Counted from the first letter of the stretch, positions 1-11,136 are shown. The stretch: DNA of 64,000 nt from Vandiemenella viatica (GCA_031002005.1 CM061919.1:37289088-37353087), one strand, 5' to 3'. Made by a program: numbers and translations. Notes: generated by a model from the letters alone, not told the origin.

Positions 1-1770
1 GTATGAGCCAAGGTTCGACTACGTTAAGCGCGTGCTGTAATCTACTGTTTATATGAGATGGTTGCTGTGACTGTGCAAGATAGGCGGTATCGTCGCATAA
101 ATAGCTTGCATCGTTTTGACTGTGGTCGGAGCTTTATTGACGTATTCTGTGAAGAGCGGTGGGCCTATTAAACTTCCTTGAGGCACTCCTGCTTATATCT
201 CCTGAGGTGTGGAGTTCTTGTTGTCAACGCAGACGTGGAACGTTCGGTTAGTGAGTTAAGAGTGTATTAGGCGCACCAGTCCGTCCTGGAATCCGTCGTC
301 ACTGGGTCTACAAATGAGGCCGTTGTGCCAGAGACGATCGAACGCCTTCTCAATGTCCAGGAACACAGTCCCGGTAGGCGCAGACAAGTTGTACCCTCTT
401 GTTACGTGCTCAACAACACGCATTAATTGTTGTGTTGTGGAGTGGTGCTTTCTGAAGCCGAATTGCTCCGGCTTCAGAATGTTATTGTCCTTTATGTGTT
501 GTGTAAGGCGTCCGAGTATGACGTTTTCAACAACTTTGCTAAGGGAGATGAGTAAGCTAATCGGCCGGTAGTTTCTGGCTTTCTGAACATTAGCACTTTG
601 GCCTCCTTCCATCGGTCGGGGAAATAGTGGTTGTGGAAGATGGCATTCGCGATGTCTGTAAGTTACTCTATCGCTTTCCCCGTGAGCTGTTTAAGAAACC
701 GGTTCTGAATACCATCCGGACCAGGTGCTTTTTTAGCGTCCGAGTGCTGTATAGCCCATGAAATTTCGTCGGAAGTTGCCCTACGCGGATACTCGCGAAC
801 CGGTTGGGCTAACAGCTGTGTCACCATCTGGTCCGTTTCCAATGTAAACGCAGGATCGGAGGGATCTACGTTTGGTCGAAAAGACTCTGCTAGTGTTGTG
901 GCCATCAGCTCCGTCTTGCCCTCGGAAGAATAGACAAGTCCGTCCGGCCCCTGTAGGGTGGGTGTATGATGTGCTTCACTAGTGAAGTGACGAGCTAAAT
1001 ACCACACGGAGCGGTCAGTGGTGTCATTGTTCAACTCTGAGAGCAGACGACCCCATTGTTGATTTTTGTACTCTTGGATTCTACGACTAATTATGTCTTT
1101 GAGTCTGTTGATATGCACTTTATAAATGGGACGCCTAGTACGTTGCCAGTATCTCCTGAGCCTGTTCCTAGTTGTGATTAACCCCGTAATTGCCTCAGGT
1201 AGCGCCATTTGTCTCTGGTGTGGGGTTGATTCAGGGATGCTACTCGCCATAGCTTCCTGCATGGCAACAGTTAAAATTTTAAAAGACTCATTAATGCGTT
1301 GTTGGCTAATCTCGTGTCTGTCAGGTATGCGACTATCTAACACCTCCTTGAACAGAATCCAGTTGGCGCGTCGATAGTTTAGCATCCGTCGCTTGTCAGT
1401 GTTCTGCGGTGTACCTTCAGTATTAAGTATGAGTGGCATGTGGTCTGATCCAGATCGTTCACAACCTGTAGGCTATATCTAACACGTCTGGATTTTGTAT
1501 CCGAGTATGGGGGACAAACGTCGGTTCGTTTGGCCCAAGTATAAGATATTTGTGCTCTAGTGAATGTTCGTACAGTTTCCTGCCGTTGGAGTTTTGACGT
1601 TGCCAATTCCAACTACGATGTTAGGCATTCAGATCTCCAGCGACTATTAGTCTAGGTGCGGTGTTTAGCAGCCTACTGATATCACGCGTGCTAATGTTAT
1701 TGGGCCTATTGTAGAGTGCGATAAGATTAGTGTATGCTTCGTTAAACCGGGTTTTTACGGCTGTGGCTGG
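1..1770 (-). pseudogene. Jockey-type LINE ORF2 (endonuclease-reverse transcriptase), broken, runs off left edge
   Basis: Minus-strand ORF2 of a non-LTR retrotransposon. Reading from about 1770 down, the C-terminal half of an EEP endonuclease is visible (LIVAGDLNA, then PTFVP, NPDVLDI and SDHMPL near 1440), then the linker (1439-663) ending in APGPDGIQN, then RT blocks NYRPISLL, FGFRKHHST, TGTVFLDIEKAFDRLWH (612-256), VPQGSLIGP near 190 and, at about 100-80, the catalytic box as LCDDTAYLA (usual form YADD or FADD). At least three lesions break it: a stop right after GDLNA, a frameshift near 1440-1500 and frame changes near 660 and 250. The endonuclease N-terminus is missing, so the copy is 5'-truncated or disrupted near 1770-1800. 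It would nick DNA and prime cDNA synthesis from the element RNA. The gag on the same strand at 4547-5325 may be its ORF1, about 2.8 kb upstream. Confidence 0.9.
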
Positions 1771-1814
1771 CAAGGTATAGGTGGCGTGGCGCTACTGCGC
1801 CCTGTTAGCGCTGC

Positions 1815-4278
1815 GTGGAGTTGAGATGGAGTTGCGCGCGCAGATCCCACACGTCCTCGCTTGGCGCGCTCTCCCACTCGAATGAAACCCTACAGGCGCC
1901 CCCACTGGCAAGCAGCAGCCGGGCGCGGGCCGCGGATGGAGACGTTGTGCATATAACAAAGTGCGGCACCTGTGTAAGTCAGGAAGCCAAGTGCTATAGC
2001 TGTGGTGGATTCCATGCAGCGTGCTTCAGCCGCTGTCATGCTCGAAGGCGCGCAAGAAGCAACCGACGCCCAGACACCGAGATAGTTAAAAACCCGCTGC
2101 AAGAAACTGGAGGAGGAGACAATGAAGAAACCAAGGCTGCAGTTTGACCCAACTACAACAAATCCCCGAGCAAGGTGGGCAACCGGCTATGCTGTCCCCT
2201 CCCCACCGTCTCAAGAACAACCACAAAGCGACCACAGCCCACAAGTAGCCTGCATTTCCGCTCCACAAAACTAGAGGCAGACGACACTGCTGCGACCATC
2301 GCTAAGATGGCAGGCGAGGAGAACTAACACTACCACACTGATGACGTTAGGAAAGACCAGCTTTCCACTATGATCCAACTTCTAACTGCCAGGACGATAA
2401 GTTAACCAACAACAAGATTAGACCGCAACCCAAATTCAACTTCAGCAAAAGCCATTCTCTACAAACCTACACATCGATAACAGGCATAGGACCATGTCCT
2501 GGAACTGTCGATTACACCAGCAGCGAAAACTATACTGATGATGCTGCTACTGCTGTCTCAGACAGGGCGTCAAAAGGGTTGACAAGTAGATGCTACCACG
2601 GTCAGGAGAGCATCATGGGAAGGAAGTGATGATCTGTTTTCCAGACCTTGCGCCTGCGCGTCCCCAGGAGGCAGAACTACCGCCACAAGATATACTCGCC
2701 AAGCCGACTGCTAGCGTTCAGCCTTTGCAGCTCGGCGGTCGAGGGCAGTACGCTACCGACCACTCCTAAGAGGCTGGGGAGTGCCTGGAGATGTCACCTA
2801 GTGCTGCAGCGTGCCACCAAGGCGCACTGCCGGTGCAAGCTGTGCCTTGGGCAGCACGTGGAGCTGGTACTCATTCATCACCGTGCATCGGTATCCCACC
2901 AAGTGGAGGCTGCTAGGAGTTGTCACCCATCACCTCCTCGGGGCACCACAAGGACACCCGAAAGGGGCCGAATATATCATCATGTCCTACGCCTCTGGAG
3001 GAGCCACCGAGACGGATTTCGACGCAACACCACATCCAAGCGAGTTGCGCCTACAATTCACAATTTTCAATAGGGTCGGTGTATGAAACCTCTCTAACGA
3101 TAACAACTCGCTCGATGAAGATCTCTCAGTCTACATTAATTGCCGTAAATGCGAAAAGGAAGTCAACGTATGGGGAAACTTTCTTCACCGGGACTGGGAC
3201 CAGTTACAGCTCCGCGTCAAGGTGTGGAAGACTATATACGCCTGGAAAATTATTGGCGTCTACGCCAAAATCCGGGATGTTCCCAACGACCCAATTCTAT
3301 ACGACGGGAAAGGCTGGATACAAGACGTATCCCTTCCAAGGATCCTTGCACGAGAGTACAACGAGAACGAGTACATCGAGGATCTTCACCGTAGGTTCTT
3401 CTCGTCCCCTCCACCAGCTTCGCCAAGTAAAGAGGAAGAGTCAATATCCACCATGAAGGAGCCTGACAGTCCAACCACGCCTGGCATGCAAAACCCAAAG
3501 CAATATTCCTCCAACACTGACCAGCAAGTCGACCCACAAGCTTCACTCACCGCCTGCTACAAGAATCACCACCTGTTCAACAGGACACAAAGATTAAAGC
3601 GCTCCGCAAGGTTTCCATGCTCCCAGCGCACATGTGGAGGGGAATAGCAGCATTTCTCGCTACATGCTCCAGCCAGGCAGACATCGAAGCAGCCATGGAA
3701 AGCCTTGAAAGTTGGAAGATGTAATAAGGGACTGATCAATCAGACAACCAACCGCCCCGCGTGGGACCACCAGCCAATGGCACAACGCAACACGACCTAT
3801 CGTAACTGCACAAGTCGTTACCGGTCCCTGGTTGAAGTAGCACCGATTTAGAGCAAATAGCCGATCAACAAGTGACAACAAACCATCAACACAGACATCT
3901 AGACAGCAGGAGTGCTCCAAAGAAGAAGCCAGCCTCAATCACCCACTGTTCCCGCTGATAAGGCTTCCGATATCAGGCGAAGGACGCAGAAGTCAAGTGC
4001 GGTGCGTTCGCTGTGGTGGAAACCATGGCGCCCTGGTTTGCGGTCGCCCTCGTGGAGACACGCCGACGTGTGGGCACTGCGGCGCTGACCACGCTGCATC
4101 CTACATGGGCTGCCCTGTGAGGAAGATGATGCAAGCTGAAGTCAACAGAAGCAAATCCCAGACCGACCACAACCACCCAACTGAAAATAGATGGAATAAG
4201 AAGCCAGCAAAGAACCAAGAATCATCACAAACCACAAGAAACCTACAGGAATCCACTGGGACAAGCAGTTCAGTCTAA
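1815..4278 (+). pseudogene. degraded LINE gag (ORF1) region with CCHC zinc knuckles
   Basis: The only clearly recognisable part is 3997-4130: two zinc knuckles, CVRCGGNHGALVC and CGHCGADHAASYMGC, followed by PV, the typical C-terminal nucleic-acid-binding module of Jockey-type gag proteins. Just upstream (about 3948-3990) a decayed first knuckle can be read (CSR, two stops, GFRYQAKDA). Upstream from 1815 there are several overlapping short open frames with proline/threonine/arginine-rich translations (for example 2648-3073 and 3222-3647) that fit a low-complexity gag N-terminus, but I cannot tie them together into one frame. The knuckles are close relatives of the pair on the opposite strand at 4640-4760. 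No ORF2 follows on the plus strand, so this is a truncated or rearranged copy. The knuckle call is firm; the upstream extent is inference. Confidence 0.6.
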
Positions 4279-4546
4279 TGGTCCAACTGCTAATCCAGCT
4301 GATCCAAAATTACAACAATAAATGAATTTAAACCTGAAGAGGTTTTGAGATAAGGGTGTCACCCACAGCCATTTTCTCCCTTAAAAGTAAATAAAGTGAT
4401 CCCAAAAACACTGTCACCTAGCGATAAAGCTGCCAAGGCAGCGGGATACGAATGAATGGCCCTTATGCCAGCGGGAAAAAAAATTGAGCTGCCTGTCGGG
4501 CAGCCGACCACTAAGGATGTTTTCGCACCTAAAGATGACGACGGTG

Positions 4547-5325
4547 CTAGTTGTTGAAATACCATGTTTTCACAACACAATATGGTGGCACACCCGTGAA
4601 GACTTCATAGCAATTATACGCCGGGAAATCTTCCGTTAATACAACATGCACATTCATCGGGACAACCTCCATAGCAGGCTGCGTGGTCAGCACGACAGTT
4701 CGCACACGTTGGCGTGGCATCACGCGGTTGTGTGCAAACCATGACACTGTGATTTCCGCCGCAGCGTACAAATGCACTTGGCTCTGGCAGTCCTTTGCCA
4801 GGTGCCGGTAACGCTGCGGAAGCACTAGGTGAGTCCAGCTGGCTTCTTGGTGGGTCGGCGTGCCCGCTTTCTGTTGTCTTCGCTGGCTGGCTCGTGGGTG
4901 CCAGCTTTCGAGATGGAATACTGCTCGGTGACTGGGAGTGGCATGGCCTCTGTTCCCGGTCGAGTTTCCTGAGTCGTGGTGGTCGTGGCCGGCTTTTGAC
5001 TCCCGAATCGTTTCATGGCCGACTCGAAATCCACCTGGCTGGTGCTGGATGCTAGAAACCCGGCGAATGCGGGTCATGTGCTGGTCGGGATGGTGGCTAA
5101 CTGGTGGAGCACTTCCCTCGTGGTGTCTGTGTGGTACCGCTTGTATCAGCTGGTCCAGAGCCCCCTCCTGGCTGGTCCTTGTGTTGGTGCTTAGTCCCCC
5201 TCGTTGCTCGGCGTGGTGGGCGACGATTCCTCCCTGTTTCTCGGAGTGACTGGTGCCGGTACAGCTGTACAGCTCCTCGAAGCACAGGTCGCAGTCAATG
5301 TCGTCGGAAGATGCATGGGAGGCAG
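4547..5325 (-). pseudogene. Jockey-type LINE gag (ORF1), frameshifted
   Basis: On the minus strand the triple zinc-knuckle module of a Jockey-type gag is visible: QRYRHLAKDC (about 4800-4780), then after a frame change FVRCGGNHSVMVC and CANCRADHAACYGGC (about 4765-4650). The first cysteine of the second knuckle is Phe (TGT to TTT type change), so that knuckle has lost a zinc ligand. Upstream to about 5300 the translation is rich in Pro, Ser, Thr and Arg, as expected of the gag N-terminal region, with several frame changes. It lies on the same strand as the ORF2 at 1-1770 and in the right order for one element, but 2.8 kb of other sequence, including an opposite-strand gag, lies between them. 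It abuts the Helitron remnant at about 5310-5330. Confidence 0.7.
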
Positions 5326-7530
5326 GTGGATAGGTAATTTAATAACAACATGAGACTGAAGGTGGATGTTGAAACCAAAAATTCTCCATGCAGCTTAAGG
5401 AGCACTGACATATCGAGAATCCACAAAAGTTTTAATTTTATTATGGTTAAGACTATTAATTTCTTGAATTGCTACATTGGCAAAATCATGTCCTTTGTAC
5501 ATATTTTTAAAAAGGTACTTGACGCTTCGGATGGATATGCAGACTTCGATGTTTAAATGGTAACTATACTTAAGCAAAAGGTACGGATTCTATGGCACAA
5601 TCCATCTATTGTCAATTGTCTTATGATTTACAATAGCTGTTTTCCCATCACTACTTTTTCTATTCTTGGAGTAACTGTCATTTCCAGAAAAGTCTCTCTT
5701 TGATATTGTTTTAGAAAATTTTCCATTTTGTATGCACGGAAAATTCAAATTTTGCTTTCTACATGAACCGTGGATCATGTGTTTGGTTACGATAAAAAAT
5801 AATATTGGATTGGCCTGCTCATCAGGAACTTCAGCTGAAACCAATAGGTCAACTTTTTCCAGTGTCTTGTGCTTGTCTTCGTCTTATAGAATGATCAGAA
5901 TTTGTGCATGAGGCAAACCTGGTTTCTGGAATTCAATAACATGAATTCTGGTCACAGGAGTACCGAGGATATGATTTTTAGTAATATCATCCATCAGAGC
6001 CTTCAACTTCAAATGAAAAACTCTAGCTACCAAGTCCGGTTTGTGTTCAACAGATTGCCAATGTTCCAAATTTTCAGTTATTTCTTTCCATTTGAGGTTC
6101 CAAGTAATTGTGATAAACAAATCAGGTCTTCCATATTTTTTAACTATAGCCATAGCGTCTTGATACCGCTGCATGACGTTCCTAGGACTCCCTTCAAAGC
6201 ATGAATGAAGAATCATAACATTCCCAGGCACTAATCCCTGATCCACTGCTTCGCTTTGAAGATAGTGCTGCAGTGCACTATAGTTCTCAGTGAAGATTTT
6301 TTCCTGGTTGTTACGATGCCAGTTATGCCTGTTCGATTCAATCTTCACGTAGGCATCAACAAAGTATTGTTGAGTTAATTTTCCCTCATTGAGAAATTGG
6401 TTAAATTCTTCGTCTGTCACATGAAGTCGGTAAGAATAGTATTGCATTTGTGATACGCGTACTCGAGGCCGGTTGCCTGGTGGATTTATATTTTGTTGCA
6501 TGGTCATTGGATCGTTGTCAATTTTATCTTCGTTGGCTTGCTGTTCTCCTTGTTTTAGATTGGTAATTTAAATTTTTAGGATTCGTTTGTCTCAAACGTT
6601 GTAAAGTTTTCGATTGTTTTTTGAATGGTATATTAATTCCCCAGCTCTGATCACCATACGGGAAAAATAGAGGGTAGACCATTGTATCTAAATTCGGATC
6701 AAGAATGTTTATACTTTCAGTCATCCTGGGGTTAATATTATGTTCATTCACTCTACAGTGAATCAAAATACCTCTTTCCAACGGTGGTTCACCATCAGCA
6801 TTCTGAAAAATAATAGCAACTTCATTAGACTTAACGGCATTATATCGTCTTTGATCATCTTTTCTGTTACCATTGAAACTTCAGTCACTTGCCCTCCTTG
6901 TGCAATAGTATCGTGAAAACATTCCTGCTCGACTTAGTGAAGCATTTTAAAAGCTTCTGCGAATGGATTCACATGGAAGATGAAATTACTTAATTCCCTC
7001 ATAAGATCAGGGTTAAAGCCAGAATTTTCTTGCATTCCAAGCCTGTGGTTTGCAGCTTCTTCGGGATCAAGAATATATAACTGTGCATATTTTCTTTGAC
7101 CACCGTATGATGGATGCAAAGCACCGGTTCTGTAGTAAATATACCCATTAATTCTGAAACAGTAGGGGCCATACCCAGGAGGTGGTGCAATATTTGCTCC
7201 TAGAGATGCAAACGCCAAAGACCTATTTATTGATCTAATCTTTTTCATTAAATTTTTAGCTAAGCCATGCTTATTCTTCATTAAAGACGTAATTAAGGGT
7301 CCAATATTGATAGGATCAAGTTTCACTTGCCCTCTAAGACAAAACCTGTCATTAAATATTTTTTCAATTGAAAAGTATTTAGAATGCATTTCTCATTCAT
7401 TTGTGCAAGGTAATGCTGGTCTATTATTGTTTCGTCAGTTTCATCAGTTTCATTCGAAACAGCAATCCTACCTATTGCAGGTGATCGGTTTGCTTTTCTG
7501 TTTCTTTCGCGTTATGCTCTAGCAGCTCTT
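5310..7530 (-). pseudogene. Helitron Rep/helicase protein remnant (Helitron_like_N region)
   Basis: Rolling-circle transposase of a Helitron, degraded. In order on the minus strand: region 7389-6934 (LDPINIGPLI, SLAFASLGANI, GYGPYCFRINGYIYY), 6781-6524 (INPRMTESINILDP, YPLFFPYGDQSW), the Rep domain 6507-5884 (QYYSYRLHV, FVDAYVKIE, ARNVMQRYQDAMAIV-type segment, GRPDLFITITWN), 5844-5590 (VSAEVPDEQANP, NRWIVP) and 5577-5310 (SVKYLFKNMYKGHD, RYVSAPE-like, AAWRIFGFNIH, QSHVV). The HUH nickase motif normally reads PHAH; here it is PHAQ near 5915 and is followed a few residues later by a stop. Several frameshifts separate the pieces, and the helicase half is absent. The N-terminal coding continues beyond the mariner insertion at 8877-8960, where RVAALTA and RLQSRRRNVAEFRTDEERAA read in frame across the mariner target TA. 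Not functional. Confidence 0.92.
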
Positions 7531-7555
7531 TCTTCATCTGTACGGAACTCAGCTA

Positions 7556-8874
7556 CGAGGCATGTTTTTTAAGTAAGTACCGTTTCGAAATTAAAAAAAG
7601 ACGTGCAAATATATCTCAATAATTTTATTTTTACATGGAAGCCTGTACCTTACTCTACTTTTCGACATAATTCCCTTCAATATTGAGGCACTTGTCATAA
7701 CGTAGTACCTGTTTTTGAAAACCCTCCTCATAGAAGTCTACCGCCTGACTTGTTAACCACTGCATCACAACTGTTTTGACTTCGTTATCGTCTTCGAGAA
7801 GCTGACCGCCCAGGTGTTTCTTCAAGTGTAGGAACAGATGGTAGTCACTGGGCTCCAGATCAGGGCTGTACGGAGGATGATGTAGAGTTTCCCATGGAAA
7901 AGATGTGATGAGATCTTTGGTCTGATTAGCCACATGTGGACGGGCATTGTCATGCAGCAAAGCATCCTTGCTCAACTTGCCACGTCTTTTGTTCTGGATT
8001 GAACGGCGCAGATTGTTCAATGTCTCACAATAAGCAGCTGCATTGATTGTCTCATTACGAGGCAGAAATTCCGCAAGCAATACTTCTTTTCTGTCCCAAA
8101 AAACTGTGCACACGATTTTCCGGGCAGAAATCGTTTGCTTGAACTTCACTTTTTTGGGTGAATCTGAATGCCTCCATTCCATGGACTGTTGCTTTGATTC
8201 AGGTGTGACGTAAGCCACCCATGTCTCAACGCCCGTAACAATTTGGCTTAAGAAATCATCACTATCGTTGTGGTACCGCTCAAGGAAGTTAATGCACTGC
8301 CTAAACGTTTGGTTTTGTGCACATCCGTTAACATTTTCGGTACCCAACGTGAGCACAATTTTCGGTAATTCAAGTGCTCGGTCACAATGCCATACAAAAC
8401 ACTACGAGAAACATTAGGAAAGTTATCACAAAAGGGGGAAATCGTAAAACGTCTGTTTTCTCTCACCTTATTGTCCACTTTCTGCACCAAACTTTCATTA
8501 ACGACCGAAGGACGCCCACGCCGTTGTTCATCATGCACATTTGTGCGGCCATCTTTAAATGCTCTCACCCACTTTCTCACCATTCCATCACTCATAATGT
8601 TTTGTCCGTAAACTGCACAGATCTCACGATGAATATCAATCGGTTTAGCACAAAGAAATCTTATAACAGCCCGTACTTCACAGTCGGCGGGACTCACGAT
8701 TATCGGAGGCATCTTAAACACTCAGTGAACAACGTAAACAAGGAAGAATTAGACTGTAATGGCGTCAGTGCGTGGTCAAGAGAAGCAGGTACCCAGTGCG
8801 CATGCGCGGAACGCCGACCGTAGCGCTGCAACCACGGTGTGACAAAACGGTACTTACTTAAAAAACACGCCTCG
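7556..8874 (-). mobile_element. mariner element, complete with TIRs and TA duplication (vertumnana-type)
   Basis: A 1319-bp mariner bounded by about 30-bp terminal inverted repeats (left end CGAGGCATGTTTTTTAAGTA; the right end is its complement with a single mismatch). A TA dinucleotide flanks both ends (7554-7555 and 8875-8876). It sits inside the Helitron Rep sequence: joining the flanks through one TA restores the Helitron reading frame (RRNVAEFRTDEER). The single internal gene is on the minus strand and is inactivated, so the element could move only if another transposase supplied activity in trans. Confidence 0.95.
7655..8721 (-). pseudogene. mariner transposase, frameshifted, first catalytic Asp lost
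   Basis: DD34D transposase of about 350 residues, cut-and-paste type. The N-terminal HTH region (8721-8250) includes EVRAVIRFL, YGQNIMSDGMVRKW, FKDGRTNVHDEQR, GRPSVV, RFTIS and RWVPKMLTDVHK. The catalytic region (8300-7655) includes VTGVETWVAYV, LLHDNARPHVA and YSPDLEPSDYHLF, and it ends DKCLN..GNYVEK. In the family the first motif is GDETW; here it is GVETW (GTT codon), so the first metal-binding aspartate is gone. The second and third Asp remain, with 34 residues between them. A one-base deletion in the ACTTTCC run near 8285-8290 shifts frame between the LGSALT and FLERYHND segments. Both lesions make it inactive. Confidence 0.95.
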
Positions 8875-8876
8875 TA

Positions 8877-9164
8877 CATTTCTCCTCCTGCTCTGTAATC
8901 GTGCATCATTTTACGCAGTCAATGCTGCGACTCTATAATCCTAATAATTTAGATGATAGTTAAAGATTTTAAAATAATTTAGTCTACAAAAACTTTGCTG
9001 ATGAATGCAAAATCGCAGTTTGATGAGCAGCTACTAACACACACCGCCAATCAATCGCACAACCAAAGAGGTTAAGACATCAATGTACGTTACCAACAAT
9101 GTCCTACTCTCACAAATAATGGGTGTGCGCTGTAATAATAATATCTAGTTATAATTAATTAAAT
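8877..9164 (-). other. Helitron 5' coding flank, then unassigned AT-rich sequence
   Basis: 8877-8960 continues the Helitron N-terminal coding region on the far side of the mariner (RLQSRRRNVAEF). From about 8960 to 9164 I see no coding frame or repeat end; the sequence is AT-rich. Confidence 0.5.
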
Positions 9165-9320
9165 TGCAATGGAGTGAACGCTGCAGTGGCAATTTCCCCA
9201 CCACCCATCTTTACCCTTCCCTGCACCCACATACATTTGCCGTCGACAAACTATAATTTTAAATTATTTCAACGTTTTTCGTAAATTCAAACCTGCCAAT
9301 TTCCAAAACTGTGTTTCAAT
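9165..9320 (-). pseudogene. CR1-type LINE 3' terminal fragment
   Basis: The minus strand reads NLRKTLK (stop) FKIIV, which aligns with NLSKTLKEFKIKIRKS, the C-terminus of the longer CR1-type fragment at 39280-39905. The shared 3' untranslated end (CAGTGGCAATTTCCC on the plus strand) is present in both copies at 9183 and 39303. It is a dead 150-bp tail of a 5'-truncated retrotransposon copy. Confidence 0.6.
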
Positions 9321-9499
9321 AAAAACACTGGACCACCAATACAGTGTTTCCATAAAGAACGTGGACCACCAATTTTTTTATTGACAATTAACTAGACATC
9401 CAGAAATTTGTATAAACAGCATATTAAATTGAAATCATTTGTTTCACTTTGCACTGAACCTATTTATACTGTTTGATATACATTATATGCGTACTTTGA
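9321..9499. other. short spacer with two copies of a 'GGACCACCAAT' motif
   Basis: Non-coding AT-rich DNA. The segment GTGGACCACCAAT/CTGGACCACCAAT occurs twice within 60 bp (near 9330 and 9370). It may be the 3' flank of the hAT gene that ends at about 9501. Confidence 0.3.
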
Positions 9500-9717
9500 A
9501 TCAGACTTCAAAGATGAAGAAGTCTGGAGAAAAACTGTTTCTATAACAAGGACCAGAACTGGTGGTCTTCAGAATGGAAACAGTCTCCTGGATTTTATTT
9601 GAGAGTGATGATCTGAACTGTGTTCTATTCTTCTTAACCATACTGAAAACACGTTCACACTCAGCATTGCTGTGGGGTATGGAGAGTATGGACAACATTA
9701 CTCTGGAAATCCTACTA

Positions 9718-11136
9718 CACTCCTGGAAATTGAAATAAGAACACATTGACGCCGGTGTGTAAGACCCACCATACTTGCTCCGGACTCTACGAGAGGGCTG
9801 TACAAGCAATGATCAAACGCACCGCACAGCGGACACACCAGGAGCAGCAGTGTTGGCCGTCGAAGGGCGCGAGTTGCGCAGCGGTTGGGCACCGCCGCAG
9901 TCAGTGTCAGCCAGTTTGCCGTGGCATACGGAGCTCCATCTGTCTTTAACACTGGTAGCATGCCGCGACAGCGTGTACGTGAACTGTATGTGCAGTTGAC
10001 GGACTTTGAGCTAGGGCGTATAGTGGGCATGCGGGAGGCCGTGTGGACGTACCGCCGAATTGCTCAACATGTGGGGAGCGAGGTCTCCACAGTACATCGA
10101 TGTTGTCGCCAGTGGTCGGCGGAAGGTGCACGTGCTCGTCGACCTGGGTCCGGACAGCAGCGACGCACGGACGCACGCCAAGACCGTCGCATCCTACACA
10201 GTGCTGTAGGGGACCGCGCCGCCACTTCCCGGCAAATTAGGGACACTGTTGCTCTTGGGGTATCAGAGAGGACCATTCGCAACCGTCTCCATGAAGCTGG
10301 GCTACGGTCCCGCGCACCGTTAGGTCGTCTTCCGCTCACGCGCCAACATCGTGCAGCCCGCCTCCAGTGGTGTCGCGACAGGCGTGTATGGAGGGACGAA
10401 TGGACACGTGTCGTCTTCAGTGATGAGAGTCGCTTCTGCCTTGGTGCCAATGATGGTCGTATGCGTGTTTGGCGCCGTGTAGGTGAGCGCCACAATCAGG
10501 ACTGCATACGACCGAGGCACGCAGAGCCATCACCCGGCATCATGGTGTGGGGAGCGATCTCCTACACTGGCCGTACACCTCTGGTGATCGTCGAGGGGAC
10601 ACTGAACAGTGCACGGTACATTCAAACCGTCATCGAACCCATCGTTCTACCTTTCCTAGACCGGCAAGGAAACATGCTGTTCCAACAGGACAATGCACGT
10701 CCACATGTATCCCGTGCCACCCAACGTGCTCTAGAAGGTGTAAGTCAACTACCCTGGCCAGCGAGATCTCCGGATCTGTCCCCCATTGAGCATGTTTGGG
10801 ACTGGATGAAACGTCGTCTCACGCGGTCTACACGTCCAGCACGAACGCTGGTCCAGCTGAGGCGCCAGGTGGAAATGGCTTGGCATGTCGTTCCACAGGA
10901 CTACATCGAGCACCTCTACGATCGTCTCCATGGGAGAATTGCAGCCTGCATTGCTGCGAAAGGAGGATATACACGGTACTAGTGCCGACATTGTGCATGC
11001 TCTGTTGCCTGTGTCTATGTGCCTATGGTTCTTTCTGTGTGATCATGTGTTGTATCTGACCCCAGGAATGTGTATATAAAGTTTCCCATTCCTGGGACAA
11101 TGAATTCACGGTGTTCTTATTTAATTTCCAGGAGTG
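9718..11136 (+). mobile_element. complete Tc1-like element with intact transposase
   Basis: A 1419-bp element with inverted ends of about 27 bp (CACTCCTGGAAATTGAAATA at left; the right end is the complement of the same sequence with one base missing) and TA duplications at 9716-9717 and 11137-11138. The interior is much more GC-rich than the flanks and holds one open transposase. Removal of the element rejoins the interrupted hAT frame. Clean ends plus an open gene imply a recent insertion compared with everything around it. Confidence 0.96.
9960..10982 (+). CDS. Tc1-family transposase, apparently intact (340 aa)
   Basis: Cut-and-paste transposase that binds the TIRs and inserts at TA. I chose the ATG at 9960 (MPRQRVRELYVQLTDFE) because family proteins begin this way and are about 340 residues; the open frame extends 25 codons further upstream to 9885. 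Domains: N-terminal HTH (RIVGMREAVWTYRRIAQHVG, then VSTVHRCCRQW), a basic GRPR-like stretch (ARARRPGSGQQRR), second HTH (SERTIRNRLHEAGL) and catalytic core with VVFSDESRFCL (first Asp), FQQDNARPHV (second Asp) and RSPDLSPIEHVWD (Glu). I count 32 residues between the second Asp and the Glu, against 34 in classical Tc1. No stop or frameshift. Codon use is GC-rich and unlike its neighbours, consistent with recent arrival. Confidence 0.95.
   Translation: MPRQRVRELYVQLTDFELGRIVGMREAVWTYRRIAQHVGSEVSTVHRCCRQWSAEGARARRPGSGQQRRTDARQDRRILHSAVGDRAATSRQIRDTVALGVSERTIRNRLHEAGLRSRAPLGRLPLTRQHRAARLQWCRDRRVWRDEWTRVVFSDESRFCLGANDGRMRVWRRVGERHNQDCIRPRHAEPSPGIMVWGAISYTGRTPLVIVEGTLNSARYIQTVIEPIVLPFLDRQGNMLFQQDNARPHVSRATQRALEGVSQLPWPARSPDLSPIEHVWDWMKRRLTRSTRPARTLVQLRRQVEMAWHVVPQDYIEHLYDRLHGRIAACIAAKGGYTRY

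Noticed and set aside
4359..5337. Several plus-strand frames opposite the minus-strand gag (4795-5055, 4938-5249, 5104-5337)
   Set aside because: Antisense shadows of GC-rich gag sequence; Trp/Ser/Cys-rich with no motif.
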